A stretch of DNA of 64,000 nucleotides from an uncultured Curtobacterium sp. (GCA_913778205.1 CAJYUW010000047.1:17999-81998), one strand, 5' to 3'. Shown: positions 8,357 through 16,897, numbered from the stretch's first letter. The notes: a model not told the origin generated them from the sequence alone. Translations and numbers: made by a program.

Positions 8357-9525
8357 CGACCGACCTCGGCGAAGGCGGCGACGGGGTGACCGAGCTCGAT
8401 CGTGCGGGCAACCCGGGCGTCGTCCGCGAAGTCGATCTCGTGCACCGTGCCGGTGGTCGGGTCGGCGATGTAGGCCCGCTGTGCGTCGACCTGCAGGAGG
8501 GCCGGACCGCCCGCCGGCACCAGGGGGTCGGTCGTGACGGTGCGGCCGTCCGGGGACGTCCCATCCGCCGTCGCGAACACGACCACGCGGCCGGTGTCGT
8601 CGACCGCGACCACGTGCCCGTCGGCGTCGTCGACGGCCACGACCGCCCGGAGGGGCCGTTCCGAGGGGACGCGCTGCCAGGAGCGCTCCCGTGCGTCGAG
8701 CAGCCAGGCGCCGCCCTCACGCGCGATACCGGCGACGGTGGGCCGTCCGGCCCGCGCTGCGAACGCCGTCGGACGGTCCGCCGTCCCCTCCGGCAGCGGG
8801 ACCCACGCCCCGCCGTCCTCGTCCACGACGACGGCGCCGTCGGAGCACCCGACCACGACGCCCGCCCGGGTCACGATGCCGCCGGCGGGCTCCGGGCAGG
8901 ACACCGGATCGCCCACGGCGCGGCCACCCCGGTCGAGGACGGTCACCGTGTCGTCGGCCCCGGCGACGAAGCGCTCGCCGAACGGCAACAGGACGGATGC
9001 CTCGACACGCAGGACCTCCGTGACCTCGCCCTGGCCGAGCGCCTCCCGGTCGAGCGCGACGGCCTCGCCGCGGTCCTGCCAGGTCAGCGTCGTCGCCGTC
9101 TCCGAGGAGTGGACCTCGACCGCGCCGCCTCCGCCGACGTGCCCGACGACCCGTGGCTCGGCGGCGTAGTAGTGGGTGTGGTCGCCGTGGTCGACCGTCC
9201 AGGCGCCGCCGTCCACGATCGTCGTGCGGTCGTCGTCGGACGTGACGAGGAACCGTCCGTCCGTCGCGGCGTGTCCCGGAGCGTCGACCCCGTCGAGCTC
9301 GGAGGACTCGTCGGTGAGCAGGTCGCGGATCGCGGTCCGGCCGTCCGGGCGCACCGCGAGGAGACGGAGCTGCGGTTCGCGCGCTTCCCGGGCACCCTCC
9401 ACGTACCCGTGCGGGCGGTCCGTCGTCGCGGTGGGTCCCGGTGCGCCCGGGTCGGGTGAGCAGCCGGCGAGCAGGAGCGTGAGCCCGAGCGCGGCGCCGA
9501 CGGCGGGGGTGGATCGGTGGTTCAT
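8353..9525 (-). CDS. aztD: Zinc metallochaperone lipoprotein AztD
   Basis: A 390-residue beta-propeller lipoprotein with lipobox LLAGC (Cys22). Residues 113-120 read HGDHTHYY, the His/Asp zinc motif characteristic of AztD. AztD-type chaperones store zinc and transfer it to AztC. It sits between the permease and binding-protein genes with a 4-bp ATGA overlap upstream (9522-9525) and a GTGA overlap downstream, so it is firmly in the operon. Ribosome site GAGAGG five to six bases before the ATG. The blades are Asp- and Gly-rich (VTVLDRGGRAVGDPVS, DADGHVVAVDDTGRVVVF). Confidence 0.8.
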   Translation of the reverse strand: MNHRSTPAVGAALGLTLLLAGCSPDPGAPGPTATTDRPHGYVEGAREAREPQLRLLAVRPDGRTAIRDLLTDESSELDGVDAPGHAATDGRFLVTSDDDRTTIVDGGAWTVDHGDHTHYYAAEPRVVGHVGGGGAVEVHSSETATTLTWQDRGEAVALDREALGQGEVTEVLRVEASVLLPFGERFVAGADDTVTVLDRGGRAVGDPVSCPEPAGGIVTRAGVVVGCSDGAVVVDEDGGAWVPLPEGTADRPTAFAARAGRPTVAGIAREGGAWLLDARERSWQRVPSERPLRAVVAVDDADGHVVAVDDTGRVVVFATADGTSPDGRTVTTDPLVPAGGPALLQVDAQRAYIADPTTGTVHEIDFADDARVARTIELGHPVAAFAEVGR

Positions 9526-10400
9526 GGGGCCTCTCGTGGTGCGGTGGACCCAGGGGTCCGGGTGGTCGGGAAGTGCGCGGGAGCGCGTCCGCGCAGCAGG
9601 GCGGCGGTGGCACGGGAGACGGCCACGCCGAGGACCGCGACGACGGCGATGCTCGCGCCCGCGGCCGTGCCGAGGTGCCACGAGACGAGCAGACCGGCGA
9701 GGACGGCGACCGCACCGATGCCGGAGCCGAGCAGCATGGTCGAGCCGACCGATCGGGTCCAGGCGCGGGCGGCAGCGGCGGGCGCGAGGAGGAGCCCGAC
9801 GACGAGCAGCGTCCCGACGGCACGGTAGGACGCGACCACGGCGAGGGTGACCAGGGCGACGAGGACCACCTCCGCCAGACGCGGTCGCAGGCCGAGCGTC
9901 GCAGCCTTCCGGGCGTCGAAGGCCGTCGCGGTGAACGGTCGGTGGAAGCAGGTCGCGGTGCCGAGCGCCACGGCGGCGGCAACGGCGAGACCGGCGAGGT
10001 CCGCGGCGGTCACGGCGAGCACGTCCCCGAACAGGATCGCGGTCACGTCCGTCGCGAACGAGCGTGACCCGGACACGATGATGACGCCGAGGGCGAGCAT
10101 GCCCACGAACAGCAGGCCGATCGAGGAGTCGTAGGACAGCCGTGCCCGTCGCCGGAGCGCCCCGACGCCGAGGACCATGACGCACGCGCTCGCCGCGGCA
10201 CCGAGGACGGCTGGGACACCGGTCAGGGTCGCGAGCGCGACGCCGGGCAGCATGCCGTGCGCGAGTGCCTCCCCGAGGAAGGCCATCCCGCGCACGAGGA
10301 CCCAGGTGCCGACGACCGCGCACAGCACCGCCGCCAGCGTGCCGCCGACGAGGGCGCGCAGCATGAAGTCGACGGAGAACGGGTCGGTCAGCCAGGTCAC
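9522..10400 (-). CDS. aztB: Zinc ABC transporter permease (AztB-like, ABC-3 family)
   Basis: A 292-residue membrane protein with about eight or nine transmembrane segments of the ZnuB/MntB (ABC-3) type. Visible family signatures: RGMAFLGEALAHGMLPGVAL in the N-terminal third, SYDSSIGLLFVGMLALGVI, AFDARKAATLGL (the cytoplasmic coupling region) and SYRAVGTLLVVGLLLAPAAAA. GTG start at 10400; no ribosome site, but TAGCGT ends eight bases upstream, suggesting a leaderless transcript starting at the operator shared with aztA. The C-terminus is a short Pro/Thr-rich tail. Confidence 0.85.
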   Translation of the reverse strand: MTWLTDPFSVDFMLRALVGGTLAAVLCAVVGTWVLVRGMAFLGEALAHGMLPGVALATLTGVPAVLGAAASACVMVLGVGALRRRARLSYDSSIGLLFVGMLALGVIIVSGSRSFATDVTAILFGDVLAVTAADLAGLAVAAAVALGTATCFHRPFTATAFDARKAATLGLRPRLAEVVLVALVTLAVVASYRAVGTLLVVGLLLAPAAAARAWTRSVGSTMLLGSGIGAVAVLAGLLVSWHLGTAAGASIAVVAVLGVAVSRATAALLRGRAPAHFPTTRTPGSTAPREAP

Positions 10401-10416
10401 GGTCGACGACGCTACA

Positions 10417-10443
10417 TGAAAATGACTATCAATACTGATAGTC
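10417..10443. promoter_or_regulatory. Zur-like operator between aztB and aztA
   Basis: TGAAAATGACTATCA (10417-10431) matches the actinobacterial Zur consensus TGAAAATGATTTTCA at 13 of 15 positions. Overlapping it, GACTATCA and TGATAGTC form a perfect inverted repeat around ATAC (10424-10443). The element covers the only intergenic space between the divergent zinc transport genes and overlaps or abuts the -10 regions of both. Zinc-responsive repression by Zur is inferred. Confidence 0.75.
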
Positions 10444-10450
10444 TCCTCAT

Positions 10451-11092
10451 GTGCCCACCACCCCGGCCGTCGAGCTGACCGACGTCTCCCTCCGCCGCGG
10501 CGACCGCCTGGTCGTCACCGGGCTGCACGCGACCTTCCGACCTGGATCCGTGACGGCGCTCACCGGACCCAACGGCTCGGGCAAGTCGACGGTGCTCGAC
10601 GCGGTCGCCGGACTGGTGCCGTGGTCTGCCGGGCGTGTGGCGGGCCTCCCGGTCGACGTCGCGTACGTGCCGCAGTCCGTCCCGCCCGGTGCGCTCCCGC
10701 TCACCGTGCGCGACGCCGTGTCGATGGGACGGTGGCGGGTGCGACCCTGGTGGCGTCCGTCGACGCGGCGCGACCGGTCGGTCGTCGAGACCCAGCTCGA
10801 GCGCCTGGCCGTCGCCGATCTCGCGCACCGCTCGTTCGACGAGCTGTCCGGAGGGCAGCGGCAGCGTGTGCTCGTCGCGCTCGGTCTCGCGCAGGAGGCG
10901 CCGGTGCTGCTCGTCGACGAGCCGACCGCCGGTGTCGACGCGGCGTCGGCGGTGCTGGTCGTCGCCGCACTGGCGGAGGAGGCCCGCGCCGGGGTGGTCG
11001 TCGTGCACGCGGCACACGACCCGGTCGCCGTGGCGGCGGCTGACGCCGTGGTCGGGCTCGGTCAGTCCTCGGAGTCGCCGGCCTGCTCGTAG
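10451..11092 (+). CDS. aztA: Zinc ABC transporter ATPase (AztA-like)
   Basis: A 213-residue ABC ATPase that powers the AztB permease. All motifs are present: Walker A GPNGSGKST, Q-loop VPQS, signature LSGGQRQR, Walker B LLVDEP and the switch histidine in HAAHDP. It is compact, ending soon after the H-loop. GTG start at 10451 lies only eight bases from the Zur-like operator, with no ribosome site, so a leaderless message is likely. Its last 31 bases overlap the 3' end of the convergent MarR gene. Confidence 0.85.
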   Translation: MPTTPAVELTDVSLRRGDRLVVTGLHATFRPGSVTALTGPNGSGKSTVLDAVAGLVPWSAGRVAGLPVDVAYVPQSVPPGALPLTVRDAVSMGRWRVRPWWRPSTRRDRSVVETQLERLAVADLAHRSFDELSGGQRQRVLVALGLAQEAPVLLVDEPTAGVDAASAVLVVAALAEEARAGVVVVHAAHDPVAVAAADAVVGLGQSSESPACS

Positions 11093-11508
11093 AGGCTCGT
11101 CGCGAGATCGCTCAGCAGCGTGACCAGGTCGCCCTCGTGCGCGGCGTCCACCGCGGTCAGCAGGGCGGTGTACCGCTGGCGGTACCCGCGCACCACGCCG
11201 TCGCCCTCGGCCGTGAGCCGGAGGATGGACCCGCGTCGGTCGTGCGGGTTCGGCACCCGTTCGACCAGCCCGGCCGCGGCCGTCCGGTCGACCAGGTTCG
11301 TGACCGCGCCGGACGTGAGGCCGAGGTAGCCCGCGAGCTCCGTCGGGGTCGAGTACCCCGTGTCGTCGATGAGGACGAGGGCGCGCAGTGCGTTCTCGTG
11401 GATGCCGGCCCGCGCGCTGAGCCGTCGGACGAGTGCTGCGTTGGCGCGCACCACCGCCTCGAGGGCGCTGATGAGCGCGGCGGGTTCGGCGGTCCCAGCT
11501 CGGGTCAC
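11062..11508 (-). CDS. MarR-family transcriptional regulator
   Basis: A 148-residue winged-helix regulator. The DNA-binding part is clear: STPTELAGYLGLTSGAVTNL (recognition helix) followed by DRTAAAGLVERVPNPHDRRG (wing, with the conserved DxR-type motif). GTG start at 11508 with GGAG five bases upstream; the longer upstream frame would run through the AT-rich promoter. It converges on and overlaps the end of aztA, and is divergent from the 41-residue membrane peptide at 11672, which it may control (inference). Ligand unknown. Confidence 0.85.
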   Translation of the reverse strand: MTRAGTAEPAALISALEAVVRANAALVRRLSARAGIHENALRALVLIDDTGYSTPTELAGYLGLTSGAVTNLVDRTAAAGLVERVPNPHDRRGSILRLTAEGDGVVRGYRQRYTALLTAVDAAHEGDLVTLLSDLATSLYEQAGDSED

Positions 11509-11671
11509 GGGGGCTCCACTCGGGTCTCGAGGGGCCGGGACGGCATCCCTCGTACTGGGGACAGTACACGAGTGGCCAAGTTGGTGAATGTTTGAGTATC
11601 TTGATGAGTGAAGCAAGTGAGCCCGAGACATTTGCTCCACACCGCGAAGTCACCGCAACGAGGAGGTTCCC

Positions 11672-11797
11672 GTGTCCGACAAGCCCCGCGCATCCCCGGC
11701 GAAGTGGCGCCGACTCACCCCGGTCGCCCTGCTGGCCGGCATCTTCGTGACGGTCTTCCTGTCGCTCTCGCTCACCGGCACACTCGTCGGGGCCTAG
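11672..11797 (+). CDS. 41-residue single-pass membrane peptide
   Basis: A very short gene supported by an ideal ribosome site (AGGAGG, five bases before GTG 11672) and a clean protein pattern: a basic, Pro-rich N-terminus (about 15 residues ending KWRR) followed by one hydrophobic helix, PVALLAGIFVTVFLSLSLTG, and a TAG stop at 11795. It is divergent from the MarR gene, with a relatively AT-rich promoter region (11560-11640) between them. I do not recognise it. It could be a small regulatory or stress membrane peptide; single-pass toxin-like function is possible but unsupported. Confidence 0.65.
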   Translation: MSDKPRASPAKWRRLTPVALLAGIFVTVFLSLSLTGTLVGA

Positions 11798-12190
11798 CGA
11801 CCTCCACGCCCCGTCCACCCGGTCACAGGTCCCGTCGGCCGCCGGGACGGTGCGACCCAGGAGCCGGCGGAACTCGAGCGATCCCCCCGTCGATCGAGTC
11901 CCGTCACCTCGCGACGCCCGACCGCGCCCCCCTCCGGTCGGGCGTCGCACCCATCACCCCACCCCCACGCAGCACCGGGTCCGTGGCGTGCTCGACGGCC
12001 GAGCCGTGCAGCACGCCACGGGCCCTGCTCGCGCCCCGCGCCGCGCGCCCTGCTCGCGCCCCGCTCTGCGGGCGCGTCCGTTCCCGGCGCCGCGGTCGTG
12101 ACCGCACCGGGAGCCCCGGGTCGTCGGAGTGCCTGCCTCGGGCGTGCCCGACCGGTCGCGACCGCTCCGTGCGCCCGCGCCCGGCGGTCG
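11798..12190. other. 393-bp gene-free region with two hairpins and a direct repeat
   Basis: No coding pattern is seen. Contents: a perfect 14-bp stem at 11911-11948 (arms GCGACGCCCGACCG and its complement), in terminator position for the convergent 41-residue gene and cutC; a second 12-bp stem at 11981-12021 (CCGTGGCGTGCT and its complement); and a 17-bp direct repeat CCCTGCTCGCGCCCCGC starting at 12023 and 12048. Confidence 0.6.
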
Positions 12191-12949
12191 TCAGGATGAC
12201 GAGCCGGCAGCGGCGTCGACCGACCGCCGCGCGGCGGCGACGACCTCGGCGTCCGTGACGAAGTGCGCGGAACCATCGTCGGAACCGCCCATCGGGACAC
12301 CCGCGTGCGCGCTCCCGACCGCAGCTCGCTTCGCTGACAGGTGGACGGCGGCGACGCCGGCCCCGACCAGGCGTGGCACGTCCGCCGGGGTGACCCCGGC
12401 TCCCGCCATGACCTGGACCGGGCCCGCGGCGTCGACCATCCGTCGGATCGTGTCGGCACCGGTCGCGGCCGTCGGGGCGCCGCCGGAGGTGAGCACCCGG
12501 GTGAACCCGAGCTCCGCGAGCTGCGCCGCCGCCCGGACCGGATCGGCAGCGTGGTCGACCGCACGGTGCAGGGTGACCTGCGCGGCGGCGCTCACCGAGT
12601 GCGCGGCGTCGAGGAACCGACGAAGGGCGTCGGTGTCGAGCGTGCGGTCGGGGCGGAGCGCGCCGACGACGACCCCTGCTGCACCGGAGCGGAGGACGGT
12701 CCGGACCTCGCGCTCCATCAGGTCGAGTTCCGAACGGTCGTGCACGAACCCGCCGGGTCGGCAGCGGACGAGTGCGTGCGCCGGGATCCCCGTCTCGTGC
12801 ACGGACTCGACGAGCGCCTGCGACGGGGTGAGTCCGCCGAGTTCGAGCCCGACGCAGAGCTCCACCCGGTCGGCGCCGGCGTCCCGGGCGACGAGGGCCC
12901 CGGCCGGCGAGGTCACCGCGATCTCGAGGGCGACGGGGGAAACGGTCAC
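12191..12949 (-). CDS. cutC: CutC-family protein
   Basis: A 252-residue TIM-barrel protein of the CutC family, historically tied to copper homeostasis though its biochemical role is unsettled. Family signatures are present: ALEIAVTSPAGALVARDAGA, DRVELCVGLELGGLTPS, LVRCRPGGFVH, GVVVGALRPD, QVTLHRAVDH, RVLTSGGAPTA and MAGAGVTPADVP. GTG start at 12949 overlaps the upstream M81 stop (GTGA). Its place behind an M81 peptidase and a ROK regulator suggests a catabolic rather than copper role here (inference). Confidence 0.88.
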   Translation of the reverse strand: MTVSPVALEIAVTSPAGALVARDAGADRVELCVGLELGGLTPSQALVESVHETGIPAHALVRCRPGGFVHDRSELDLMEREVRTVLRSGAAGVVVGALRPDRTLDTDALRRFLDAAHSVSAAAQVTLHRAVDHAADPVRAAAQLAELGFTRVLTSGGAPTAATGADTIRRMVDAAGPVQVMAGAGVTPADVPRLVGAGVAAVHLSAKRAAVGSAHAGVPMGGSDDGSAHFVTDAEVVAAARRSVDAAAGSSS

Positions 12950-14499
12950 GCGATGACTCCCAGGGGTTCGTTCGACGGCGGGATGATCCGGGCGCCGAGG
13001 TCGGGCGCCGACGGGAACACCCGATCGTAGGGGAACATCGGACGCTGGATCCGGTGGTGCCCGAGCCGCTCGAGGTCCTGGTCGACCCCGCCGGGGGTGA
13101 GCGCGAGCATCCAGTCCGCGGCCATGTCGAACAGCTCCGGTTCGAGGTACCCGATCTTCACGACGACGACGTCGGCCTCGCGTGGGGCGAGGTCGAGGTC
13201 GGTGAAGTCGCGCTCGTGGTGGTACGGCTTCCGGAGCGCCGTGAGGATCGCGAACACGGACCCGACCTGGACCACGACCTCGGTCTCGGCGTCGCGGTCA
13301 CCGTGCTTGACCGCGTGCACCCGCCCGGTCACGGTGATCGGACCCGCGTGCACGGCGTCGACCGTGGCCCCGGCCGTCACGGTCACGATCGCACCGACCC
13401 CGGCCTCGACGGCGGTGGCGACGGCCTCGGGCCCGGGGACACTCGCGTAGATGACGGTGGGACCGTCCGGCGACGAGAACGCCGGGTTCGCGAGCACCTG
13501 CGTCAGCCCCCACGTCATGTCGCCGGAGCCGCCCGCGGTCGGGTTGTCGCCGGAGTCCGAGACGAAGAACGGCCGCGCGGCACCCGGGGCGAGGGCGGCG
13601 GCGACGCACTCGTCGAAGGTGCCGGTCGGCGCGACGAACCGGAAGTCCTCGCGCGCGTCCCAGAACGCGCGGGCCAGCTGCTCGGCCCCGGCGGCGACGG
13701 CGACGCGGTCCCACCCCGTGACGACCGTCACGGCGCGGTCCCGCGGCTGGTCGGCCCAGGCGTAGCCGACCCAGATCGCCGCGTCGAGCACGCCCGCGGT
13801 GGCCTCGACCTCCGGCACCTGCGCGTACAGCGAGGCCGCGGGCTCGATGCGCGTGGACGTCTGCTCGCCGGGGAGCAGCACCGGGATCGGTACCCAGGCC
13901 TTGACGGGCCGCTGTTCGCCGACGGGGCGGGTGGTCAGCACGTCGACGAGGTTGCGCACGGCGCGCTCCTTCGTCTCGAGGGCGTCCTCGTGCGGGGCCA
14001 TCCGGTAGCAGGTGACGAGGTCGACCTGGTGCGCGAGCTCCGCCGTGACGTTGCCGTGCAGGTCCATCGACGCCGACACGACGACGTCCGGCCCGACGAC
14101 CGCGCGGATGCGTCCGAGCAGGTCCGTCTCGGCGTCGTCGAGCCCCTCGACCACCATCGCGCCGTGGATGTCGTACCAGAGCCCCTCCACCGGGCCGTCC
14201 GCGACGATCGCCGACAGCCGGTCGCAGATCTCGGTGGCGAGCGACTCGTACGAGTCGCGGTCGACGACCCCGCCGGGCAGGGCGTGCCCGATGAGCGCGC
14301 CGCGGAAGTCGGCCTGGTCGGCGTACGACGCGAGGAACGGGTACCGCGTCACGACCTCGTCGCCGCGGTCCGGGTGGAACGCCGGCGCGTGCGTCCGGGT
14401 GGGCGTGAACGTCGAGGTCTCGACGGCGAGACCCGCGATCGCGACGACCGGGCGACGGACGGCGGGTGCAGCGGGCGCGGCGGGCACGGACTCAGCCAC
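12946..14499 (-). CDS. M81-family metallopeptidase (MlrC-like)
   Basis: A 517-residue MlrC/M81 protein; members are zinc-dependent hydrolases, the best known being microcystinase MlrC, while most actinobacterial members have unknown substrates. Visible signatures: VETSTFTPTRT near the N-terminus, LWYDIHGAMVVEG, SMDLHGNVTAELA and YRMAPHEDALETKERA (metal-binding Asp/His positions), SDSGDNPTAGGSGD, and a C-terminal domain ending IQRPMFPYDRVF. ATG at 14499 overlaps the ROK regulator stop by 8 bp, so all three minus-strand genes form one operon. Confidence 0.85.
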   Translation of the reverse strand: MAESVPAAPAAPAVRRPVVAIAGLAVETSTFTPTRTHAPAFHPDRGDEVVTRYPFLASYADQADFRGALIGHALPGGVVDRDSYESLATEICDRLSAIVADGPVEGLWYDIHGAMVVEGLDDAETDLLGRIRAVVGPDVVVSASMDLHGNVTAELAHQVDLVTCYRMAPHEDALETKERAVRNLVDVLTTRPVGEQRPVKAWVPIPVLLPGEQTSTRIEPAASLYAQVPEVEATAGVLDAAIWVGYAWADQPRDRAVTVVTGWDRVAVAAGAEQLARAFWDAREDFRFVAPTGTFDECVAAALAPGAARPFFVSDSGDNPTAGGSGDMTWGLTQVLANPAFSSPDGPTVIYASVPGPEAVATAVEAGVGAIVTVTAGATVDAVHAGPITVTGRVHAVKHGDRDAETEVVVQVGSVFAILTALRKPYHHERDFTDLDLAPREADVVVVKIGYLEPELFDMAADWMLALTPGGVDQDLERLGHHRIQRPMFPYDRVFPSAPDLGARIIPPSNEPLGVIA

Positions 14500-15754
14500 G
14501 GACGTTCCTCCTCCTGACGGTGGACTGGGGGATGGGCGCCGAGCGCTCCTCGAGCGCGGCGGTCAGGCCCTGTTGCAGCGCGGACTGCCCGGCGCCGACG
14601 AGCCCGGCGTCGGCGCCGAGCGACACCGGCTCGATCGCCAGGTGCTGCGTCATGAGCGGGTGACAGCTCTCGTACAGCTGGCTCCGGACGGCGGCGATGA
14701 ACGGGTCGAGGGTCGACAGGATGCCGCCGAGGTAGACCGCGTCCGGGTTGAAGAAGTTGACGTTCGCCGCGAGGACCTCGCCGAGGTGCCGTCCCGCGAG
14801 CCGCACGGCCCGGGTGGCCTCGGGGTGCGCGTCCGAGGCGAGCCGGACCACGTCGGCCGTGGAGCCGACCGGAACCCCGGCGTCCGACAGGATGCGGACC
14901 AGGGCGGCACCGGACGCCACGGTCTCGAGGCACCCGGTGTTCCCGCACGAGCACGGGGTGTCCCCGGCCGCGTCGATGCGCACGTGCGTGATGTCGCCGG
15001 CGGACCCGGTCGACCCGCGGTACAGCCGGCCGTCGATGACGATCCCGGCGCCGATCGCCGAGCCGGCCTTGATCGTGATGGTCTGCCGGCGCGACGGGTC
15101 TCGCACGCTCTGCTCGCCGGCGGCCATGCAGTTCGCGTCGTTGTCGACGATCGCCGGCAGTCCGAAGCGTTCGGTGAGCCAGGACGCCACCGGGAACCCG
15201 TTCCACCCCGGCATGCGGCTCGGCAGGTCGACCACGCCGGCCACGACGTCGACCGGCCCGGGCAGGCTGAGGCCGACGCCTCGGAGGCCCGCGCGACCCT
15301 GCTCGTCGGCGAGGCGCTCGAGCAGCCCGGCCAACCGCTGCAGCCCCGCGGTCGGACCGTCGGCGAGCGCGAACGGGACGTCCGCGACGGAGTCGAGCGC
15401 GCCTCCCGGTCGGACCACGCCGATGCGGACGTGACCGCCACCGACGTCCGCGGCGACCGCGTACTCGTCGGCCCCTCCGATGCGGAGCTTCTTGCGCGGG
15501 CGACCGCCGGTGGAGACGTCGGTGCCCTCCTCGGCGAGGAGCCCGTGTGCGAGCAGCTGCGCGACCACGTGCGAGACGGTCGACGGCGCGGCGGAGAGCA
15601 GCGCCGCGATCTCGGTGCGGCTGGACGCCTGCCCGGACGCGACGAGTTCCAGGACGCGAGCACTGAGGTCGGGCAGGACTTTCTCCGATCCGGGCGGGAC
15701 GACGACGGAAGCCGCCGATCGCCGCGAGCCTAGCGGGCAGGACGCCGGCGTCAC
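14492..15754 (-). CDS. ROK-family transcriptional regulator
   Basis: A 420-residue NagC/XylR-type regulator: an N-terminal winged helix (SSRTEIAALLSAAPSTVSHV, residues ~40-85) and a C-terminal ROK sugar-kinase fold (GLSLPGPVD, VDNDANCMAAGEQ, GSAIGAGIVIDG) with the Cys-rich zinc motif CSCGNTGCLE. GTG start at 15754 sits directly after AAAAGG; the upstream frame is noise. First gene of the regulator-M81-cutC operon and divergent from the ROK kinase. It presumably senses a sugar related to the locus; the AT-rich 15760-15815 stretch with AAACA and TGTTT half-sites is the likely operator region. Confidence 0.85.
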   Translation of the reverse strand: MTPASCPLGSRRSAASVVVPPGSEKVLPDLSARVLELVASGQASSRTEIAALLSAAPSTVSHVVAQLLAHGLLAEEGTDVSTGGRPRKKLRIGGADEYAVAADVGGGHVRIGVVRPGGALDSVADVPFALADGPTAGLQRLAGLLERLADEQGRAGLRGVGLSLPGPVDVVAGVVDLPSRMPGWNGFPVASWLTERFGLPAIVDNDANCMAAGEQSVRDPSRRQTITIKAGSAIGAGIVIDGRLYRGSTGSAGDITHVRIDAAGDTPCSCGNTGCLETVASGAALVRILSDAGVPVGSTADVVRLASDAHPEATRAVRLAGRHLGEVLAANVNFFNPDAVYLGGILSTLDPFIAAVRSQLYESCHPLMTQHLAIEPVSLGADAGLVGAGQSALQQGLTAALEERSAPIPQSTVRRRNVRG

Positions 15755-15881
15755 CTTTTGCCCGGATCGCAGAAACAGACTTTTCACACGGACATGTTTG
15801 TTTTTCCGATGCGTTCGGCCATTGACTGTCCGGCAGCACCTCCCGAAGCACCACACCACCTGCAGCACGAGGAGACATCGC

Positions 15882-15971
15882 GTGTCGAAGCCCCGTCGTC
15901 GGGCACTCCCCACCGGAGCCGCGATCGCGGTGAGCGCCCTGCTCGCCCGGGTCGGTACGGTGAGCGCATGA
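15882..15971 (+). pseudogene. Truncated signal-peptide ORF, probable remnant of a sugar-binding lipoprotein gene
   Basis: A 29-codon frame with a good ribosome site (GAGGAGA before GTG 15882) whose product is a bare Tat/Sec-like leader (KPRRRALPTGAAIAVSALL) and then stops. Leaders of this shape normally head ABC-transporter solute-binding proteins, and such genes usually sit divergent from a ROK regulator. The body of the protein is missing and the frame runs into the ATG of the ROK kinase (ATGA overlap). A deletion that removed the transporter genes is the simplest reading; a genuine leader peptide coupled to the kinase is the alternative. Confidence 0.5.
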
Positions 15972-16897
15972 GCGCCGAGGTGATCGCCGGCATCGACGTC
16001 GGCGGGACGAACACGAAGGTGCTGCTCACGACGCCGGACCTGCAGGTCGTCGACCGGGTCGACCTGCCGACACCCGCCCACGCCGGCGGGACGGCCATCG
16101 TCGCGACCGGCGTCCGCGCGGTGACGGACCTGCTCGACCGGCACCGGGCCTCCCTGGCGGGTGTCGGGGTCGGCGCCGCCGGCGTCGTCGACGCCGGGAC
16201 CGGTACGGTCCTCGTGACCGGCAACTCGTTCACCGGCTGGGCCGGGTACGGCGTGACCGCAGCCGTGTCCGAGGCCCTCGGTGTGCCCGCGACCCTCGAC
16301 AACGACGTGAACGCGTTCCTCCTCGGCGAGGTCGCGACCGGTGCCGTCGCGGGGGAGCCCGACGTGCTCGGCATGACGCTCGGCACCGGGGTCGGCGGAG
16401 CACTCGTGCTCGGCGGGACCCTCTTCGCCGGACCGCGCGGTGCCGCGGGCGAGATCGGGCACGTGCCCGGCTTCGGCGACGCCGTGTGCACGTGCGGACA
16501 GGTCGGGCACCTCGAGACGCTCGCCGGTGCTCGCGGGATCGCCGACCGCTACGCCGAACGCTCCGGCCGCCGGGTGACCGCACGTGAGGTCGCCGACGCC
16601 GCACGTTCGGGTGACGCCGACGCCGCAGCCGTGTTCGACCGTGCTGGATGGGGCCTCGCGCGTGCAGCCCTGCTGACGGCGGGGATCCTCGACGTGACCA
16701 CCGTCGTGATCGGCGGGGGCATCGCCCGCTCGTGGGACCTCCTCGAGCCGGCCGTGACCGCCGCGATCGCCGCCGAACCGCCCGTGAGCGGCGCCCCGAT
16801 CCGGCTCGCGCAGTCGACGTTGGGGTCCGACGCCGTGGCGCTCGGGGCGGCAGCGCAGGCGCGGGACCTCGTGCTCGGGGGTGCGCCGGTCCGCTGA
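15968..16897 (+). CDS. ROK-family sugar kinase
   Basis: A 309-residue cytoplasmic kinase of the ROK family (glucokinase, N-acetylmannosamine kinase and relatives). Phosphate-binding GIDVGGTNTKVLL at the N-terminus, catalytic Asp in LDNDVNAFLLGE, GTGVGGALVLGG, and the zinc motif around EIGHVPGFGD...CTCGQVGHLET. ATG 15968 has no ribosome site; TACGGT ends six bases upstream, so it may be leaderless in addition to being coupled to the signal-peptide remnant. Divergent from the ROK regulator, which may control it. Substrate is not visible. Confidence 0.88.
   Translation: MSAEVIAGIDVGGTNTKVLLTTPDLQVVDRVDLPTPAHAGGTAIVATGVRAVTDLLDRHRASLAGVGVGAAGVVDAGTGTVLVTGNSFTGWAGYGVTAAVSEALGVPATLDNDVNAFLLGEVATGAVAGEPDVLGMTLGTGVGGALVLGGTLFAGPRGAAGEIGHVPGFGDAVCTCGQVGHLETLAGARGIADRYAERSGRRVTAREVADAARSGDADAAAVFDRAGWGLARAALLTAGILDVTTVVIGGGIARSWDLLEPAVTAAIAAEPPVSGAPIRLAQSTLGSDAVALGAAAQARDLVLGGAPVR

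Noticed and set aside
12962..14517. Plus-strand frame opposite the M81 peptidase
   Set aside because: Shadow frame; no ribosome site and no recognisable domain.
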